Assembly (NCBI GenBank): GCA_018398585.1
Contig: JAGTTD010000019.1
Span: 9,337,702 to 9,401,701 of the forward strand
Reading direction: 5' to 3'
DNA: 64,000 nt
Source of the DNA: Simmondsia chinensis
Lineage: Eukaryota; Streptophyta; Magnoliopsida; Caryophyllales; Simmondsiaceae
Made by a program: the position numbers and the translations under genes. Below the pieces are notes generated by a model. It ran no database searches. It was not told where the DNA came from and was given only the letters and a program-made list of their open reading frames with translations. Position 1 is the stretch's first letter. Each line of letters begins with the position of its first letter. Shown here piece by piece: positions 1 to 11,929 of this stretch.

Positions 1-1620
1 AAAATGAGGATGTACTATATAGGTTGGAAGAAGCCTCCTCTCTCCTATACAAAGTAGCCTAGGGAACTTGTTCCTAGATCTTCCTTCTCTGTATAGGTCA
101 TTGTACTATTGGAGCTCATTCATTTTGGACAACACAAATGAGATGCTTGCGTAGACCTGGCATCATGAAATTCAACATTTCTGTTTCTCAGGGCAAAAAG
201 AAAAAAAGTACCCAGCACCAAAAATGGGGTAAGTTACCTGTTCATAAGTGTATCAGAAGTCATCCATGTTTAGTGATCGGACATCCGCACCATTATATAA
301 TGTAGGTAATAATGGTTAGCTCTCAACCAATGCAAAACTCTTTTCCTGCAAAATAATGCAGCCTATTTCTTGGAAAACAAGGTAAATCTACAAAATGATT
401 ATCTGTAGAAGAGCAAAAAAAGACACATGTCCCAACCAATCAACCATCTCAGGAGTGATGTCATTATGTAACATTTTGCACTTCGTAAGGTAAGGCCAGA
501 TCACTCTGGGACTGGGTCAGTTTAGTTTAAGTCGTATTAAAATCAGGTTGCCAAATAAGCCGAATCCTAGTTTCTAGTAGGTTCTGCTTGGTCATTGTGT
601 TGGGTTGATAATTGCGAGAACTTCAAATCGATACAACTTCCACTGCAAAGTTAAAGCATACTACAAGTGCTCTTTTTTGTACATCTGAGTCCCTTAACCA
701 TCATCAGACCGTTTTTTCTTTTATAATAGGAACAAACGAAGCGCTGCATATGTGAATGTAATAATAGCAAATGCAATGGCAATGTCGAATGCGTGTAAAA
801 AGATGACCATTAATACTCGAATATATTTTTTTTAATATAATCCACATGCTGAGATATTACTAACAATGAAAACATATGGACACAAGCATTACCATGGCAT
901 GTAACTAGTGTGTAATGGAAAGAGAGACTTGATAATTTAACTTATGGTTAAGTTACTCCAAGTACCTTCGTCTCCTTTTTTAGGATTTTTCGAATCAAGC
1001 AGTAAGCTATACATAGATTTTGAGAACAAATTTAATCAACAAAGACAGGTCAAAGTTAGAGAGATCACTTTCAACCATAGAAGCGAAATGTGATATGACT
1101 TGAAATACACAAAGTTGCAACTTTTAAGTCACTTTTAGAGTACCCATATGTCATATTTGCGACAGGTCATAGATCAACATCGGGTGCTAGCTCTTCCTTG
1201 GCTAATATCACGCTCAAAATTTCTCTCTATTAGCTATGTCTGGAAAGCCCACCACAAACCTCCGCCACACATATTGCAGTTCAAATAATCACAATTTGTA
1301 AAAGCAAAGTCGAAGATGTTGCATAACATGCCATGGAGACAATGTAGCAAAATATCTAGCTTGAAATTTGTAATAAGATGGGTCATATTATGTCATACCT
1401 TAGCCGTTATTTAATTCCTTGGTCGTGATTGTTGGAAATTCTAGAAATGAAGTATAATATTAACCTTCGAGGTAATCACCTAATGACAACTTTATCCAAG
1501 TCGAATGGCCTGTTGGTTGCTACAAGCATTAGAACATGTTCTTTGTCTTTCATATGTAAGCCATCCCAGTTCACCATGAATAAATTCTTCATCTTTTCCC
1601 CATGACAACCTTTTTTTTGG

Positions 1621-2091
1621 TCTAATAATTAGTGACAGAGTCGTGATAGGTGGCAGGCAACTCGAACAAGTGAGCCTTGAGTCAACCCATATTAGGGCAG
1701 GGATCAAATTAGCAGAAACAATACAAATAGGAATACATGCAAAAACAGGCATACACTAAGAGCTTCAAACACCACTTTGTGGGGACTCGAAAACAGGACA
1801 AACCAAAAGGCAGGAAAGTAGCACAGTCAAACCCCTAATCTATTGAAGCAAAGCACTCAGCATAAGCGGATCATAATCGTCAATATTTAGCCCTAGTCTT
1901 TTCCCTTACTTAAACAAAATTTTCCTCCTAGTAGCGCCCACTGGTTTATGACACATCATGTTATTTTCTATTGCACAATGCTTGCAATAACTTCCTTGTG
2001 AATATGGTATGTATAAATTGATACAATTATGGGCAATACTAGGAGAAAAAATTTTGTGTAAGTAATTAACTATATGACACAAGTAAGACAA
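1621..2091. other. Loop of foldback copy 1
   Basis: This unpaired centre between the two FB1 arms has no counterpart in the opposite arm, but it is shared in order with the loop of copy 2 (about 31560-32020). The loop therefore belongs to the family and is not a private insertion. It has only short unsupported reading frames and no recognisable domain. Confidence 0.6.
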
Positions 2092-2939
2092 AAGCTGTCG
2101 TAGGGGAAAAAAAGATGAAAAATAACTTCATGTTGAATTGGGATGGCTACGTACAAAAGACAGAGAACGTGTTCTAGTAATTGCAACAACCAATCGACCA
2201 TAATAGTTGGATGAAGCTGTCATCAAGAGACTACCTTGAAGGTTAATATTATGCTTTATTTCTAAAATTTTCGACAGTTGTAACCGAGGAATTAAATAAA
2301 GAATGAGATATGACATAACATGACCCATTGTATCACGGATCTCGAGCTAGATGGCTTGTTACAAAATCTCAATGACATGTTATGCAACATCTTAGGCTTC
2401 GTACTTCTTGCGAATCATGGTCATTTGAACTACAAAATGTGTGGTGCAGGTTGGGGATAGACTTATCAGATGCAACTAACTCAGAGAAAATTTTGAGCTT
2501 GATATTTGCCAAGAAGGGCTAACACCTAACGTTAAGCCATTGCAAATATGACATATGAGTACTCTGGAAATGACTTAAAGGTTATAGCTTTGTGTATTTC
2601 ATTTTATAGCACATTTTGCTTCTATGATCGAAAGTGGTCTCTCCCATTTTGACTTGTCTTGACTGATTGAATTTGTTCTTAGAATCCGTGTGTAACATTT
2701 GCCTACTATCCGATTCGAGAAATCCTTGAGAAGGAAAAGAAGGCACTCAGAATACTTTTAACCATATGTTGAATTGGTTCTTTCATTGCATTCGGCACTA
2801 GTTATTTGCCATTGTGATGCTTGTTGCCATATGTATTTGCTATTGTTGAGTAATATCACAACATGGAGATTATATTAAAAAAAAGTATTCGAGTGCTGGC
2901 AGTCACCTTTTCTACACTCATTTGATACTATCATTAAAT

Positions 2940-3190
2940 GTTATGTATATTATTGTCAAGTCTGCCCTCCCGTAAGACCTTTGAAACCTCGAATCTTATA
3001 ATTTTAGGACTTTGCATGAAGGATAGCAAATAATAGAAAAAGAAAAATAAACAGATAAGTATTCATAGTATTTAATCATATTAAATGCAATATCAACATA
3101 TTAAAATAAAATAGTAATAAAAAAATTTAAGATAAATATAACAAAAAAAGTAATTTAGTAAACATCCTTAGTGTATCACCCAAAATAACA
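2940..3190. repeat. AT-rich insertion in the right arm of FB1
   Basis: About 250 bp of AT-rich sequence interrupts the pairing of the two FB1 arms. The left arm (around 700-800) lacks it. The same block lies at the matching place in FB2 (about 32815-33070), so it was gained before the two copies separated. No termini were identified. Confidence 0.5.
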
Positions 3191-4260
3191 CTAGTTTGTG
3201 ATGAATACGATCACACACGTATGGCTTATTTTATGCCCACCATAAAGTAAACGACAATTTGAATAGATGTTTAAGGAACTTAAGTTGCACATATAGATCA
3301 TTTGTAATATGCTTTACCTATGCATCAGAAGTTGTACCAATTGATAGGCCGCGCAATTATCGACTCAACATGATGACTGAGTTGAACCTACTAGAAACTA
3401 GGGTTCAGTTTATTTGGTAACTAGAATGCAATATGACATGAACTGAAATAAATCGATCCTAAGTGATCTAGCCTTACCTTATCAAGTGGAAAAAGCTGCA
3501 TAATGGCATCACTCCTGAGATGGTTGAACAGCTAGCACACACATCCATTTGCTCTTCTGCAAATGCTCCATTTTGCATACTTGTATTTTCCTAATACTCC
3601 TTGTTTTCTAAGAAACTAGCTACATTATTTTGTAGCAAAGGAGTTTTCCATTGGTTGAGAATTGACCAGTATCTACATTGTATCGTGGTGCAGATGCCCG
3701 ACCTTTTAACATGAATGACTTCTGATACGCTCATGAACAAGTAGCTTACCTGTCTTCTTATGCTAGGTGCTTTTTTCATTTTTTCCTTGAAAAATGGCTC
3801 GGAATTAACGTTGAATGTCATGATGTCAGGCCTATACGAGCATCTCATCTGAGTCGTCCAACATGAATGAGCTCCAGCAGCGGAATGACCTTTATGGAGA
3901 AGGGGGACAAGGAAGAAAAGCTACCTTGGCTACTTTATGTAAGAGAGAGGAGGTATCTTCCTGTCTATATAATGTGTCCTCATTTTAGCCCTAGCTTAAG
4001 TTAAACAATTTTTCTGGCAATATGCATAACATTTCTTCTAATGGGTGTACATAGGGGCGGTTAACTATGGCATTTTCTTTCTAGTAGTTACCCATTTCCT
4101 CATGTTATAAAGTTACAGCTAGAGTGTAATTACACAAAAGATAGTCATGTTACCAATTGCTAATTTCATGAGTTAAGAAAAATCACTTGGCATTCATTGA
4201 AGCAACCCACTAGGCTTACATCTAGATCTCTTTTCTCTCACGGTTCCAATGTGAGACAAT

Positions 4261-5355
4261 TTAACTGTACTCTTGTATTAAGCTTTTAACACACATTCCT
4301 TTGCCTTCACTCCACCATTATATACACATAGACGGCTAAAATAACCTCAAGCAATCCAAACAACCGCTTGTTGCCGCCAAATTTTAGAGGTTGTGGTCTT
4401 TGAAGTTTGTTGATTTTAAATGGTTTTAAGAGTCATACTATTATATATGTTGGGCCTCATTTAAAAATTTTGTTTAGAATTTCGAGAATGTTAGGACCGA
4501 CTCTACATACCTATATAATACATAGATACAGAATAGGGCTTAGAGCACCAAATTCAAGAAGGGTGGAAAGAAACAGGGCATGTTGTACACATTTGATAAG
4601 TACACTAGAAAAATAATTAAGAAAATAAAGAGTGCCCATAAAATAAAAAAAAACCTAAAAACACTGAAATCCCAAAGAAAGGAAAAGAATATTAAATAGT
4701 GTTAAAATGAAAAGAAAATAGATTATACATCAAAAATTCCCGAAAAATAATAATAAACCAAATAAAATATAAAATAATAAAAAATTCATAAAATAAAAGA
4801 AAAGGTCCAAAAAATATAATATATTACAAAGAATAGAACCCTACAAGATAAGAAAATATACAAGATAACTATCAAAGAATCTTAGAAAATAAAATAAGAA
4901 AACCAAAAAAAGTGTACATCACAAAGAATGTTCAAAACCCTAGAAAATACAAAAAAAAAAAAAAAAAAACAACGAAAAAGAAGAAAAGTTAACATGGATA
5001 GGATTTGGCTATAATCTAGATATTAATTGAATATTAAAATAAAATAAACACTAATCTTTCATAAATATCTTAATATGAACTTCAGAAACCCTAAAAGAGC
5101 GCATTTAAAACCACAATTATCATCAAAAACCACAAAAACGCTACACAAAATTGCAATCCACTGCAGGAATGCCCTAGATAGGAGAAAAGCCGAGTGTAAT
5201 TGGTATTGCCCCAAGTTTGTGAACGCCAAAAAAACACCCGCAACAAATCATTATCTTTTTTATTTCAACATACATGCATGAAATTAATAACAAAATACTA
5301 CAATATGAATGCTTATGAAAGAATTTTATAAATTCAAAAAATAACAATAATTATA
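4261..5355. repeat. A-rich module downstream of FB1, repeated after FB2
   Basis: The region begins with sequence resembling degenerate hAT-type ends (GGGCC-rich and 'gggcctcat' motifs at 4340-4460) and continues as A-rich DNA with poly(A) near 4948. The same order of motifs follows FB2 at 34232-35240, including a better conserved GC-richer patch at 5160-5230 that matches 35038-35110. FB plus module thus behaves as one duplicated block. Short ORFs here are not conserved as proteins and I reject them. Confidence 0.6.
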
Positions 5356-6124
5356 TTTTTAAGTCAGATCGAAAAAGAGTCCATTCGATGCATTTTTCAA
5401 TGCACTTAGTGTAACTATTATGTCATATTTATGACTTTGCACTCCTCAAAATGAAGCAAACCCCAAATTAGTTCCGAGCTACTATTAGAAACTAATTTTT
5501 ATGATTAAGAAAATTGAAAAAATAATTAAAAAATAATAAAAACACACTACCTACTAACTATTATACAAAGTCACAATTTTCTTCTTTATATCCTAAATAA
5601 TAACACAAACAATAAAAAGCACCGAAGAAAAAAACTGATCTATTAAAAACACCCAAAAAAAAAATCACAAAAAAGAAAAATGGCAAAAATGTATTAAAAA
5701 TAAAATAATATCTGAAAAATAATAAAAAAGTAAAATATATAAATGAGAATAAAATATACCACAAATTCACAAAAAAAGAAAATTAAATTTATAAAATAAA
5801 AAAGCACCATAAATAAAAGAAAAAAAATTAAAAAACATAATATATTACAAAAAATAAAAGTCACATTATTTGTGATGAATTAGATGTATGCTTAGTCATT
5901 ATGTTTGAGTTAAACTTAAGTTATAGCTATACGTCCAAGCCAATATTTCTTAAGTTAGGTAAATATAAAAAAAGAGCATAAGAGACAGACATGAGTGGGG
6001 AGGAGATGGGCTAAGGGGAGTCCATAATTTTATCCATCCCCCTTACCCTTTTATATAATGAAACAACATGAAAAGGGGCTAAAAAATGTTGGAAAGTCTG
6101 AGTAAAATAAAGTCAAGCAAACAT
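5356..6124. other. AT-rich intergenic DNA, no gene seen
   Basis: Low-complexity A/T-rich sequence up to the left edge of the LTR element. I see no domain, LTR or clear inverted repeat. The last bases (aacat, 6120-6124) are the probable target-site duplication of the next element. Confidence 0.6.
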
Positions 6125-6440
6125 TGATACGATTATACCAACTTGAGGGATGCCACGTCATCAACCCCGCCACATCACCCAATTGCGACATCATCAAAGG
6201 CCTAGAACCTTCCATTAGCTATTGTAAATAATGGCTGTTGAGAGTTAATTAGGCATGTTGAAATGTTATGTGTGTGCTCTTCTTCTCCTCCTAATTCTCT
6301 CTATGTTCTCTCCCCTTTTCTAAACCCTAATTTTAGAGTATCTGCTCCCTTCCTTTTGTAATCCTTCATTGAAGGTTACTTCTATCAATCTATATACAAA
6401 CTGTTATGATTTCCAGTAGATTTTTGTCTTTATCGTATCA
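6125..6440 (+). repeat. 5' LTR of the gag-only element
   Basis: This LTR is 316 bp and matches 9222-9537 along its whole length, with scattered differences. It begins TGATACGA and ends TCGTATCA. It contains a TATA-like 'taaataatgg' stretch near 6226 and the promoter-like CT-rich tract at 6280-6320. Confidence 0.9.
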
Positions 6441-6441
6441 A

Positions 6442-6453
6442 TGGTATCAGAGC
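6442..6453 (+). other. Primer binding site, tRNA-iMet type
   Basis: TGGTATCAGAGC begins one base after the 5' LTR. It is complementary to the 3' end of plant initiator methionine tRNA, the usual minus-strand primer for plant LTR retrotransposons. Confidence 0.92.
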
Positions 6454-7086
6454 GAGTCAGTCCTCAGCCCGGTCATCATCTTCATCACTTTCATCAACCT
6501 AGCCACCGCCGAAATCCACCATCTTCATTTTCGTCACTGTCACTGTCACTGTCACCATCGCCACCCATCGTCACCCTCAACATCAGCCGTCATTTGCATC
6601 CTCTCCGTCATTATCGTCAGCCACACCACCCATCATCCTCGTCCTCTTCAGCAGCAACCCACCCAGAATCACCAACAACCACCAGTAGCTGAGCTTCGCA
6701 GCTCGCACAACTGATCATCGTCATCACAGGGGCGCCCGGTCATCACCTCCCACCATCATTGACACCCCAAATCATCACTCACCATCAACTCTTCAACCCG
6801 TTATCTTCATCAGCTCAACATTATCAGTACCCCCATCATCTACATCCCATAAACCCTAACTCACCGCACCCCATCACTCCCATCAAAAACATCGTCACCA
6901 CTGTCAACTCCAAGTTTCCCAAATCATTGGTTAACATCCCCGCCACCCATCACCATCATCAACCTTCACTAATCACCCTCAATCATCACCATTACCAGCT
7001 ATAGAACATCACCATTGTCAACCCAAACCCAATCCTAGGCTTCGGTCACCATCAACTTGATAAAAAAAATTAAACAAATCTAATAT

Positions 7087-7140
7087 GCTCTGATACCAAT
7101 TTGAAAAGAAACTTAAACAAACTGATATACTCTGATACCA
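7087..7140 (-). other. Two copies of a tRNA-iMet primer site beside the nested LTR
   Basis: On the minus strand the primer-site motif occurs twice: 7098-7087 exactly (TGGTATCAGAGC) and 7140-7129 with the last base changed (TGGTATCAGAGT). Each is preceded by CAAAT. The second lies directly after the nested LTR. The short unit has been duplicated in tandem with an intervening ~30 bp A-rich stretch. Confidence 0.75.
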
Positions 7141-7143
7141 ATT

Positions 7144-7723
7144 TGTTAGGAATAAATCTTAATGCGGAAGCGTGAAACCCTGATAGCTTGATTCGATTCA
7201 AATAATATGACTCACACAAAACGAGAAGTAAACAAATATGGAGAAAGAAAGAACAAAACAAGAACACACAATATTTACGTGGAAACCCCTCTACAATCGA
7301 GAGGAGAGAAAACCACGGGCGGAGATGGAGATTCTTTATTAACTGAACGGAAGAATTACAACGACACTTCCCAAACGAGATATATGGAAGAATTACAATC
7401 ACTCCCTCTGAACTCTCGTAGCACTCGAATATCTTGGAGGAATTATGAAATCACTTCTTTTTCTTAACGGTGGCTCACCTCACTTTGATTGGATCTGAAT
7501 GGGAGAAATCTCTCTCACCAAATAGCGAAACCCTAAACCCTTATTTATAGAAAATAATTAGGGCCGGCGGAAAACGACTCCAGATCGATCGGGCCCTCCA
7601 CGGCCAAAAATTCGAATCCTTTCCTTAAATCACCCGATCGATCGGCTTTCCCTCCTGATCAATCGGTGACCACACGGCAGCCCCATATAAAATAAAATAA
7701 GTAATTTGAGACATAACCTAACA
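7144..7723 (-). repeat. Nested solo LTR (or TRIM remnant), reverse orientation
   Basis: On the minus strand this 580-bp block starts TGTTAGG and ends CCTAACA, a 7-bp inverted terminus, followed by a primer-site motif. No second LTR or internal coding region is present, so it is a solo LTR or truncated TRIM. It carries repeated CGATCGATCGG motifs near 7580-7660. It sits inside the leader of the gag-only element. The weakly similar flanks cagct (7724) and caact (near 7049) could be its target duplication. Confidence 0.75.
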
Positions 7724-8017
7724 CAGCTGATTTTCAGCTCACCCCACCCCTGTTTTGAGCGTCACCAGAAGCCGCCCATCACCACCACAAACGACCACCA
7801 ACTGACCGTCATCGTTCACCACCCATCGTCATCAATCTCCCCTCAACCCTTTTCAACCTTAGCACTTCTCTCCATCATCAAACACCATCAACCCATCTTA
7901 ACCCTACCTGCACATAAGGCGTTCAATGAAATGCCTTAATTTCAGCTCTTCACACACAAGGTGTTTGTAAAAATGCCTTAACCGCTTTTTCATTTGTACC
8001 GCCAATCATTATCACCC

Positions 8018-8833
8018 ATGGCAGAAAGAACTCGGTTCAAGACCTCACTGAGAGAGTTGAAGGAAGCTGTGAATGCCTCATCAAATCGATACCCCGAATG
8101 CGCTTAGCTCAAATCACTCATGGAGCTCATCCGGCTTCGCCCAACGGGATGTGTTGATGAGTACTAGAGCCAATTTGAGTCCCTCTTGGACACGTGTGGG
8201 TTAAAGGAGAGCAAAAAGATAGAAGTGTTTATAGGCGGCTTCAAGAAAGAGGTAGCTGAAAGGGTTCTCTGGTTTAGGCCCCAAACACCGCGTGATGCCA
8301 AAATCCTAGCAAAGCTGGAAGAGAACAATCTCGCCTATCTTGCGAAGTTAGTTTCCAATGAGTCTTTGAGTATGGCAGCCAACAGGTCCGCGCCAAGTCA
8401 TGTGAGAGAGCACCCGCCAACCCTCTACCCCAGCATCACCCGCCAACTAACAACCCACCCACGGAGCAGCCCAGTGAGACGCCAGCTCCAATGGATGAAG
8501 AAAATGGCTCTCCTCATCAGCCGGCCTCAGATCCGGACCTTGACCTCATCCTGGATACCGCCATTACTTCTCATCTTGGCATTCCAGTGGATGCCACCAC
8601 CCCAATCATTGGCGCTACCGAGGATGCCACCACCCCACTCATTGGCGCTACAGAGGATGCCGCCATCTCCACTTCAGTTTCGGCTCCGCCTATTATGTTC
8701 TCAGCCAAGGAAAAATCGCCAACCGAGACTGATCCTGCAGTGCTGCTGTAACAGTTCGAGGAATTCGATGATGTTTCTCCCAACCCCACCATCTCGGTGT
8801 CTCCAACCTTTGAACTGTGCCCATTATTCTTAG
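8018..8833 (+). pseudogene. Broken gypsy-type gag
   Basis: One frame runs from ATG 8018 (MAERTRFKTS) to the stop at 8831-8833, interrupted by two TAG codons before codon 57. The stretch from about 8186 (SLLDTCGLKE ... FIGGFKKEVAERV ... LAKLEE) matches the end of the Retrotrans_gag domain of plant Ty3/gypsy elements. The central aromatic-rich core of the domain is missing, apparently deleted between codons ~30 and ~45. The C-terminal part is Pro/Ser/Thr-rich. No zinc knuckle or protease follows. A capsid function is inferred from the family only. Confidence 0.7.
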
Positions 8834-9204
8834 TCAGGTCTGAGCCGCTAATTGAGATAGATCTCCCAATGTTTCCACAGTTGCTCTTAGACTTAGAGGG
8901 TGAGGTCACCATTTCCACTCAGCTCCCACTCACCCGCCAACTTTTCAACTACCAGGTAGACCGCCAACGGGATGGCTTCACGAATCCCCCACTGCTATAG
9001 TTCTAAAAGATAGTATTTGATCCGGGAGGATTCTCTACATTCCAAAGTTGGCTCGGTGTCCATGACGCTTGGGGGCAAGGGTCTTTGGAGGGGAAAGAAG
9101 TGATACGAGCCGAAGTGAGATTTGGCGCACAGAAGGACGCCATTCCACTGAGTCCCCACCGCCTAGGTGGCTACCTTGTTCTTGATCCTTGGGGACGAGG
9201 ATCT

Positions 9205-9221
9205 TATCAAGGGGGCATTAT
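9205..9221 (+). other. Polypurine tract of the gag-only element
   Basis: The purine-rich AAGGGGGCATTA run lies immediately before the 3' LTR, where the plus-strand primer of an LTR element is expected. Confidence 0.75.
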
Positions 9222-9537
9222 TGATACGATTTTACCAACTTGAGGGATGCCACGTCATCAACCCCACCACGAGACCCAAGTGCCATGTCATCAAGTGCCT
9301 AGAACCTTCCGTTAGCTATTATAAATAAGGGGTGTTGAGAGTTAATTAGGCATGTTGAAGTGTTATGTGTGTGTTCATCGTCTCCCCCTAATTCTCACTA
9401 TGTTCTCTCCCCCTTTCTAAACCCTAATTCTAGATTATCTTCCCCCTTTCTCTTGTAATCCTCCATTGGAGATTAATTCTGTCAATCTATATACAAACTG
9501 TTATGATTTTCAGTTAATTTATGTCTTTATTATATCA
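9222..9537 (+). repeat. 3' LTR of the gag-only element
   Basis: This 316-bp LTR is the same length as the 5' copy and collinear with it. Its end reads ATATCA, so the terminal 8-bp inverted match of the 5' LTR is partly lost here. Confidence 0.9.
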
Positions 9538-9857
9538 AACACCTGCAAATTTAAATTTATTTTTAGAGATAAAAATTTTTACCTTTTTACTTTGACATTC
9601 GGGCATGACATCAGCAACAAAATATAATAACATAGATGTTTGTGGAAAAATTTATCATTCTAAAAATAATATTTGTATAGTTATATAGGAGAAAAAGGCC
9701 GGTCAATACATTATTTAGGAAAAAAACCTTTAGACATGGGGAAATGCAAATATCAGCGTTTAATGTTCAAAAGAATGAAATTGAGGATAAAGACTATTAA
9801 AATTATTTTTATAATTAGAAAAAAAAATTATGATTTTTAATTAAGAAAAAGTAGGAT
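9538..9857. other. AT-rich DNA, no gene seen
   Basis: A/T-rich sequence without domains or clear repeats. It starts with the aacac that resembles the left target duplication of the preceding element. Confidence 0.55.
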
Positions 9858-10362
9858 AGGGATTCCAGGCAGTGTGTGATACCCACCTCATGGGGGTTAT
9901 CCCCCTTTTTAATCATTTTTTAAAATTATTTTAATAAAACTATATTATAATATGTTAATTTAATAAATATATTTATATTAAGTTTTAAAAAATATTATAA
10001 AAATTAATACTAAATTAGTATATCACTATAATTTGAGTAAAATGTAGTTATAATACATAAATAAATAAATACTTATATATATATATATATCTGTTAAATT
10101 TTGAAAATTATTATATTCTAATGTCTTGCCTACTTGATGCTAGAATGTTTAGAATATATACATGTATAACATATTAATTTATATTTACTATATATAAAAT
10201 ATAATATTAGATTTAAAAAAAAATATACATTTAACAATTTTAAACTTATTGTAATATAATTTTTTATTAAATAAGTTCAAAAAATTGATTTAAAAAAAAA
10301 GAAAAGAAAAGAATGACAACCTCCGTGTAGTGTGGGTATCACCTACTATCTAGGATCCCCGC
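9858..10362. mobile_element. MITE-like element with ~30-bp inverted ends
   Basis: The left end (9859-9893, containing GTGTGTGATACCCACC) and the right end (10330-10362, containing GTGGGTATCACCTACTA) are imperfect reverse complements. The inside is AT-rich with a (TA)n run at 10076-10090 and no coding frame. The ~500-bp size and AT content fit a MITE. No convincing target duplication was found, so the family is open. Confidence 0.55.
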
Positions 10363-10408
10363 CTGAAAAACTAAAGAGGGAGAATGATAGACATTAATTG
10401 AAAAACTA

Positions 10409-11678
10409 AGGCTTCATTTGGAATGCGGAAAATACTGACAAAGGGAAAAAAAAAATTGAAGGAAAAGGTTTTATTCTTATTTGGATTACAAGAAAAATAT
10501 GTTTAGAATTTTACAATAGGATTTGAGGAAAACTATTTTCCCCTTGAAAAGGTGTGAAAAATTAGAAAAAAAAAAAAAATTCTCCCAAATAATGTAAATT
10601 TTATATGTATTAGACTTTATCTCAGCTCTATATTTAATTATTAGGGTCTTTGTTTTGTCACATAAGTTCATTGAATACATATTTTCGGTATATACAGAAA
10701 GCATAAATTAAATAAAGTTTTTATTTTTAAAATACTTGATTGATAAAATATTTAAACTTCGTTGTACCTAAATTTGACAATATTTTAAAAAAAATCTGGT
10801 TCAACTGCACTGAGTTTTGATAACATAGTTTTCAATTACCTTGAGATTTGAAAATATTTTGAGATACCTTGAACTTCGTAAACTTTTTTTAGGTATCGTA
10901 TGTATAACTTTATTAGAATTATGTTATTTTATGCTGACACGCAACTAAAGAAAAATATACGTAAAAATATTAATATTAATTTTAAAATTTATATTATTTT
11001 GAAAATTTAAAAAAATTTAAATCTTCAAACATATTTTCTATATTGATAAAATATTTTAAATATCTAAAAATGTTTTAAATATTAAAAAACATTATATATT
11101 TCAAAAATATTTAATATATTTCAAAAATATTTATTTAAAAATATTTTTATCTTGTAAAAATATTTTAAATATGTCAAAACTATTTAAATTTGGTAAAATA
11201 TTTATATATTTGAAAAATATTTTAAAAAGTATTTTCAATGTCTTAAAAGTTAAAAAAATTATTTTTAATATTTAAAAATTATTTTAAACTCATGGTATCT
11301 GTACCAAAATTTTTCTAAAATTTTAAACCTCAGTCTCTGATTACATGTATTAAAATGTCAGGTACTTAGGTGATAAAAGATTAAATTAAGGGTGCCATGT
11401 AATAAATTTCCAAAGGAACAATTCAAAATTAGTTACCAGAAAAGTTCAAATGGCTAAAACGACAAGGAGAACATAGCTTATTAGGTCAGACAATAATTAT
11501 TTCTTTTAATTTTATTTTTTATCAATCAAGAAAGGGAATAAAATGTACTTTTTTCGTTGTTTTTCCTTGACTTCCAAATAATGGAAGAAAAAGTTGTTTT
11601 CCTCTATTTTCTTTCTCCTCAACTTTTTTCCTTGCATTTTTGTTTCCTTCAAATTTTTTTAATGGCAAATGGAGCCTA
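10409..11678. mobile_element. AT-rich inverted-repeat element, ~1.27 kb
   Basis: The left end AAGGCTTCATTTGGAATG pairs with the right end (reverse complement TTTAGGCTCCATTTGCCATT). Pairing continues inward through the GAAGGAAA and TTTGGA motifs for roughly 100 bp. The interior is dominated by AAATATTTT-type sequence. It resembles the common plant hAT-like MITEs that begin GGC..TGTTTGG, though it is longer than usual. No transposase is visible. Confidence 0.5.
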
Positions 11679-11929
11679 AAGATCTTTATTAACAAGAAGA
11701 AATAGCTAAAATTAAATTTTTTTTTTTATAAGGTTAATAAGAGTCCATTACAACATATTTGTGCGTGAAGAGAGATTTAAGTTGCAAAACAAAAAAATCA
11801 ATCTCTATACTATTATTCTGATAAAAAAAACAAATTCTTTAAATTAGTTTAACTTCTGTAAAGGAAAAGGAAAATTAAAAAGGAAAAGTGTAAACAAAAT
11901 ATTGAAAAAGAAGAAGAAAAAGAAGAAAC
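11679..11929. other. AT-rich DNA, no gene seen
   Basis: A/T-rich filler with several poly(A)/poly(T) runs. No recognisable feature. Confidence 0.5.

Larger units (their letters stand above)
1..4260. repeat. Foldback element copy 1 (FB1), very long inverted arms
   Basis: Bases 1-1620 pair as reverse complement with about 2092-4260. For example, the sequence around 570-640 matches 3340-3420, 790-900 matches 2800-2940, and 960-1160 matches 2560-2720. The arms are ~1.6-2.1 kb and imperfect, with no coding frame conserved between copies. The left arm is cut by the window edge. The outer end is near the GTCTCACATTGG-like motif (minus strand, ~4245). Related copies lie at 31333-34231, 18276-18591 and 62715-64000. 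A non-autonomous foldback or a MULE with long terminal inverted repeats would look like this. Two opposed copies of another repeat is the alternative. Superfamily not assigned. Confidence 0.75.
6125..9537 (+). mobile_element. Non-autonomous LTR retrotransposon with gag only (TR-GAG-like)
   Basis: Two 316-bp direct repeats begin TGATAC and end in ATCA; the left one ends GTATCA and has 8-bp inverted tips (TGATACGA/TCGTATCA). A tRNA-iMet primer site follows the left LTR, and a purine tract precedes the right LTR. The 2.8 kb interior has a CAT/CCA-rich leader, a nested reverse LTR (7144-7723) and a broken gag with no protease, RT or integrase. Flanks aacat (6120-6124) and aacac (9538-9542) look like a 5-bp target duplication with one change. 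The gag is of Ty3/gypsy type, so mobilisation would have needed proteins from a related gypsy element. Confidence 0.88.

Noticed and set aside
4407..4616. 69-codon ORF after FB1 and its 74-codon partner at 34307
   Set aside because: The frame is disrupted between the two copies by indels, with no domain; non-coding repeat sequence.
6406..7004. His/Ser/Pro-rich ORFs (81-102 codons)
   Set aside because: They lie in the CAT/CCA-rich leader between primer site and gag of the LTR element, overlap in several frames and have no domain, so they are compositional.
7087..7140. tRNA-Met gene remnants
   Set aside because: Only the 12-nt primer complement is present, with no cloverleaf.
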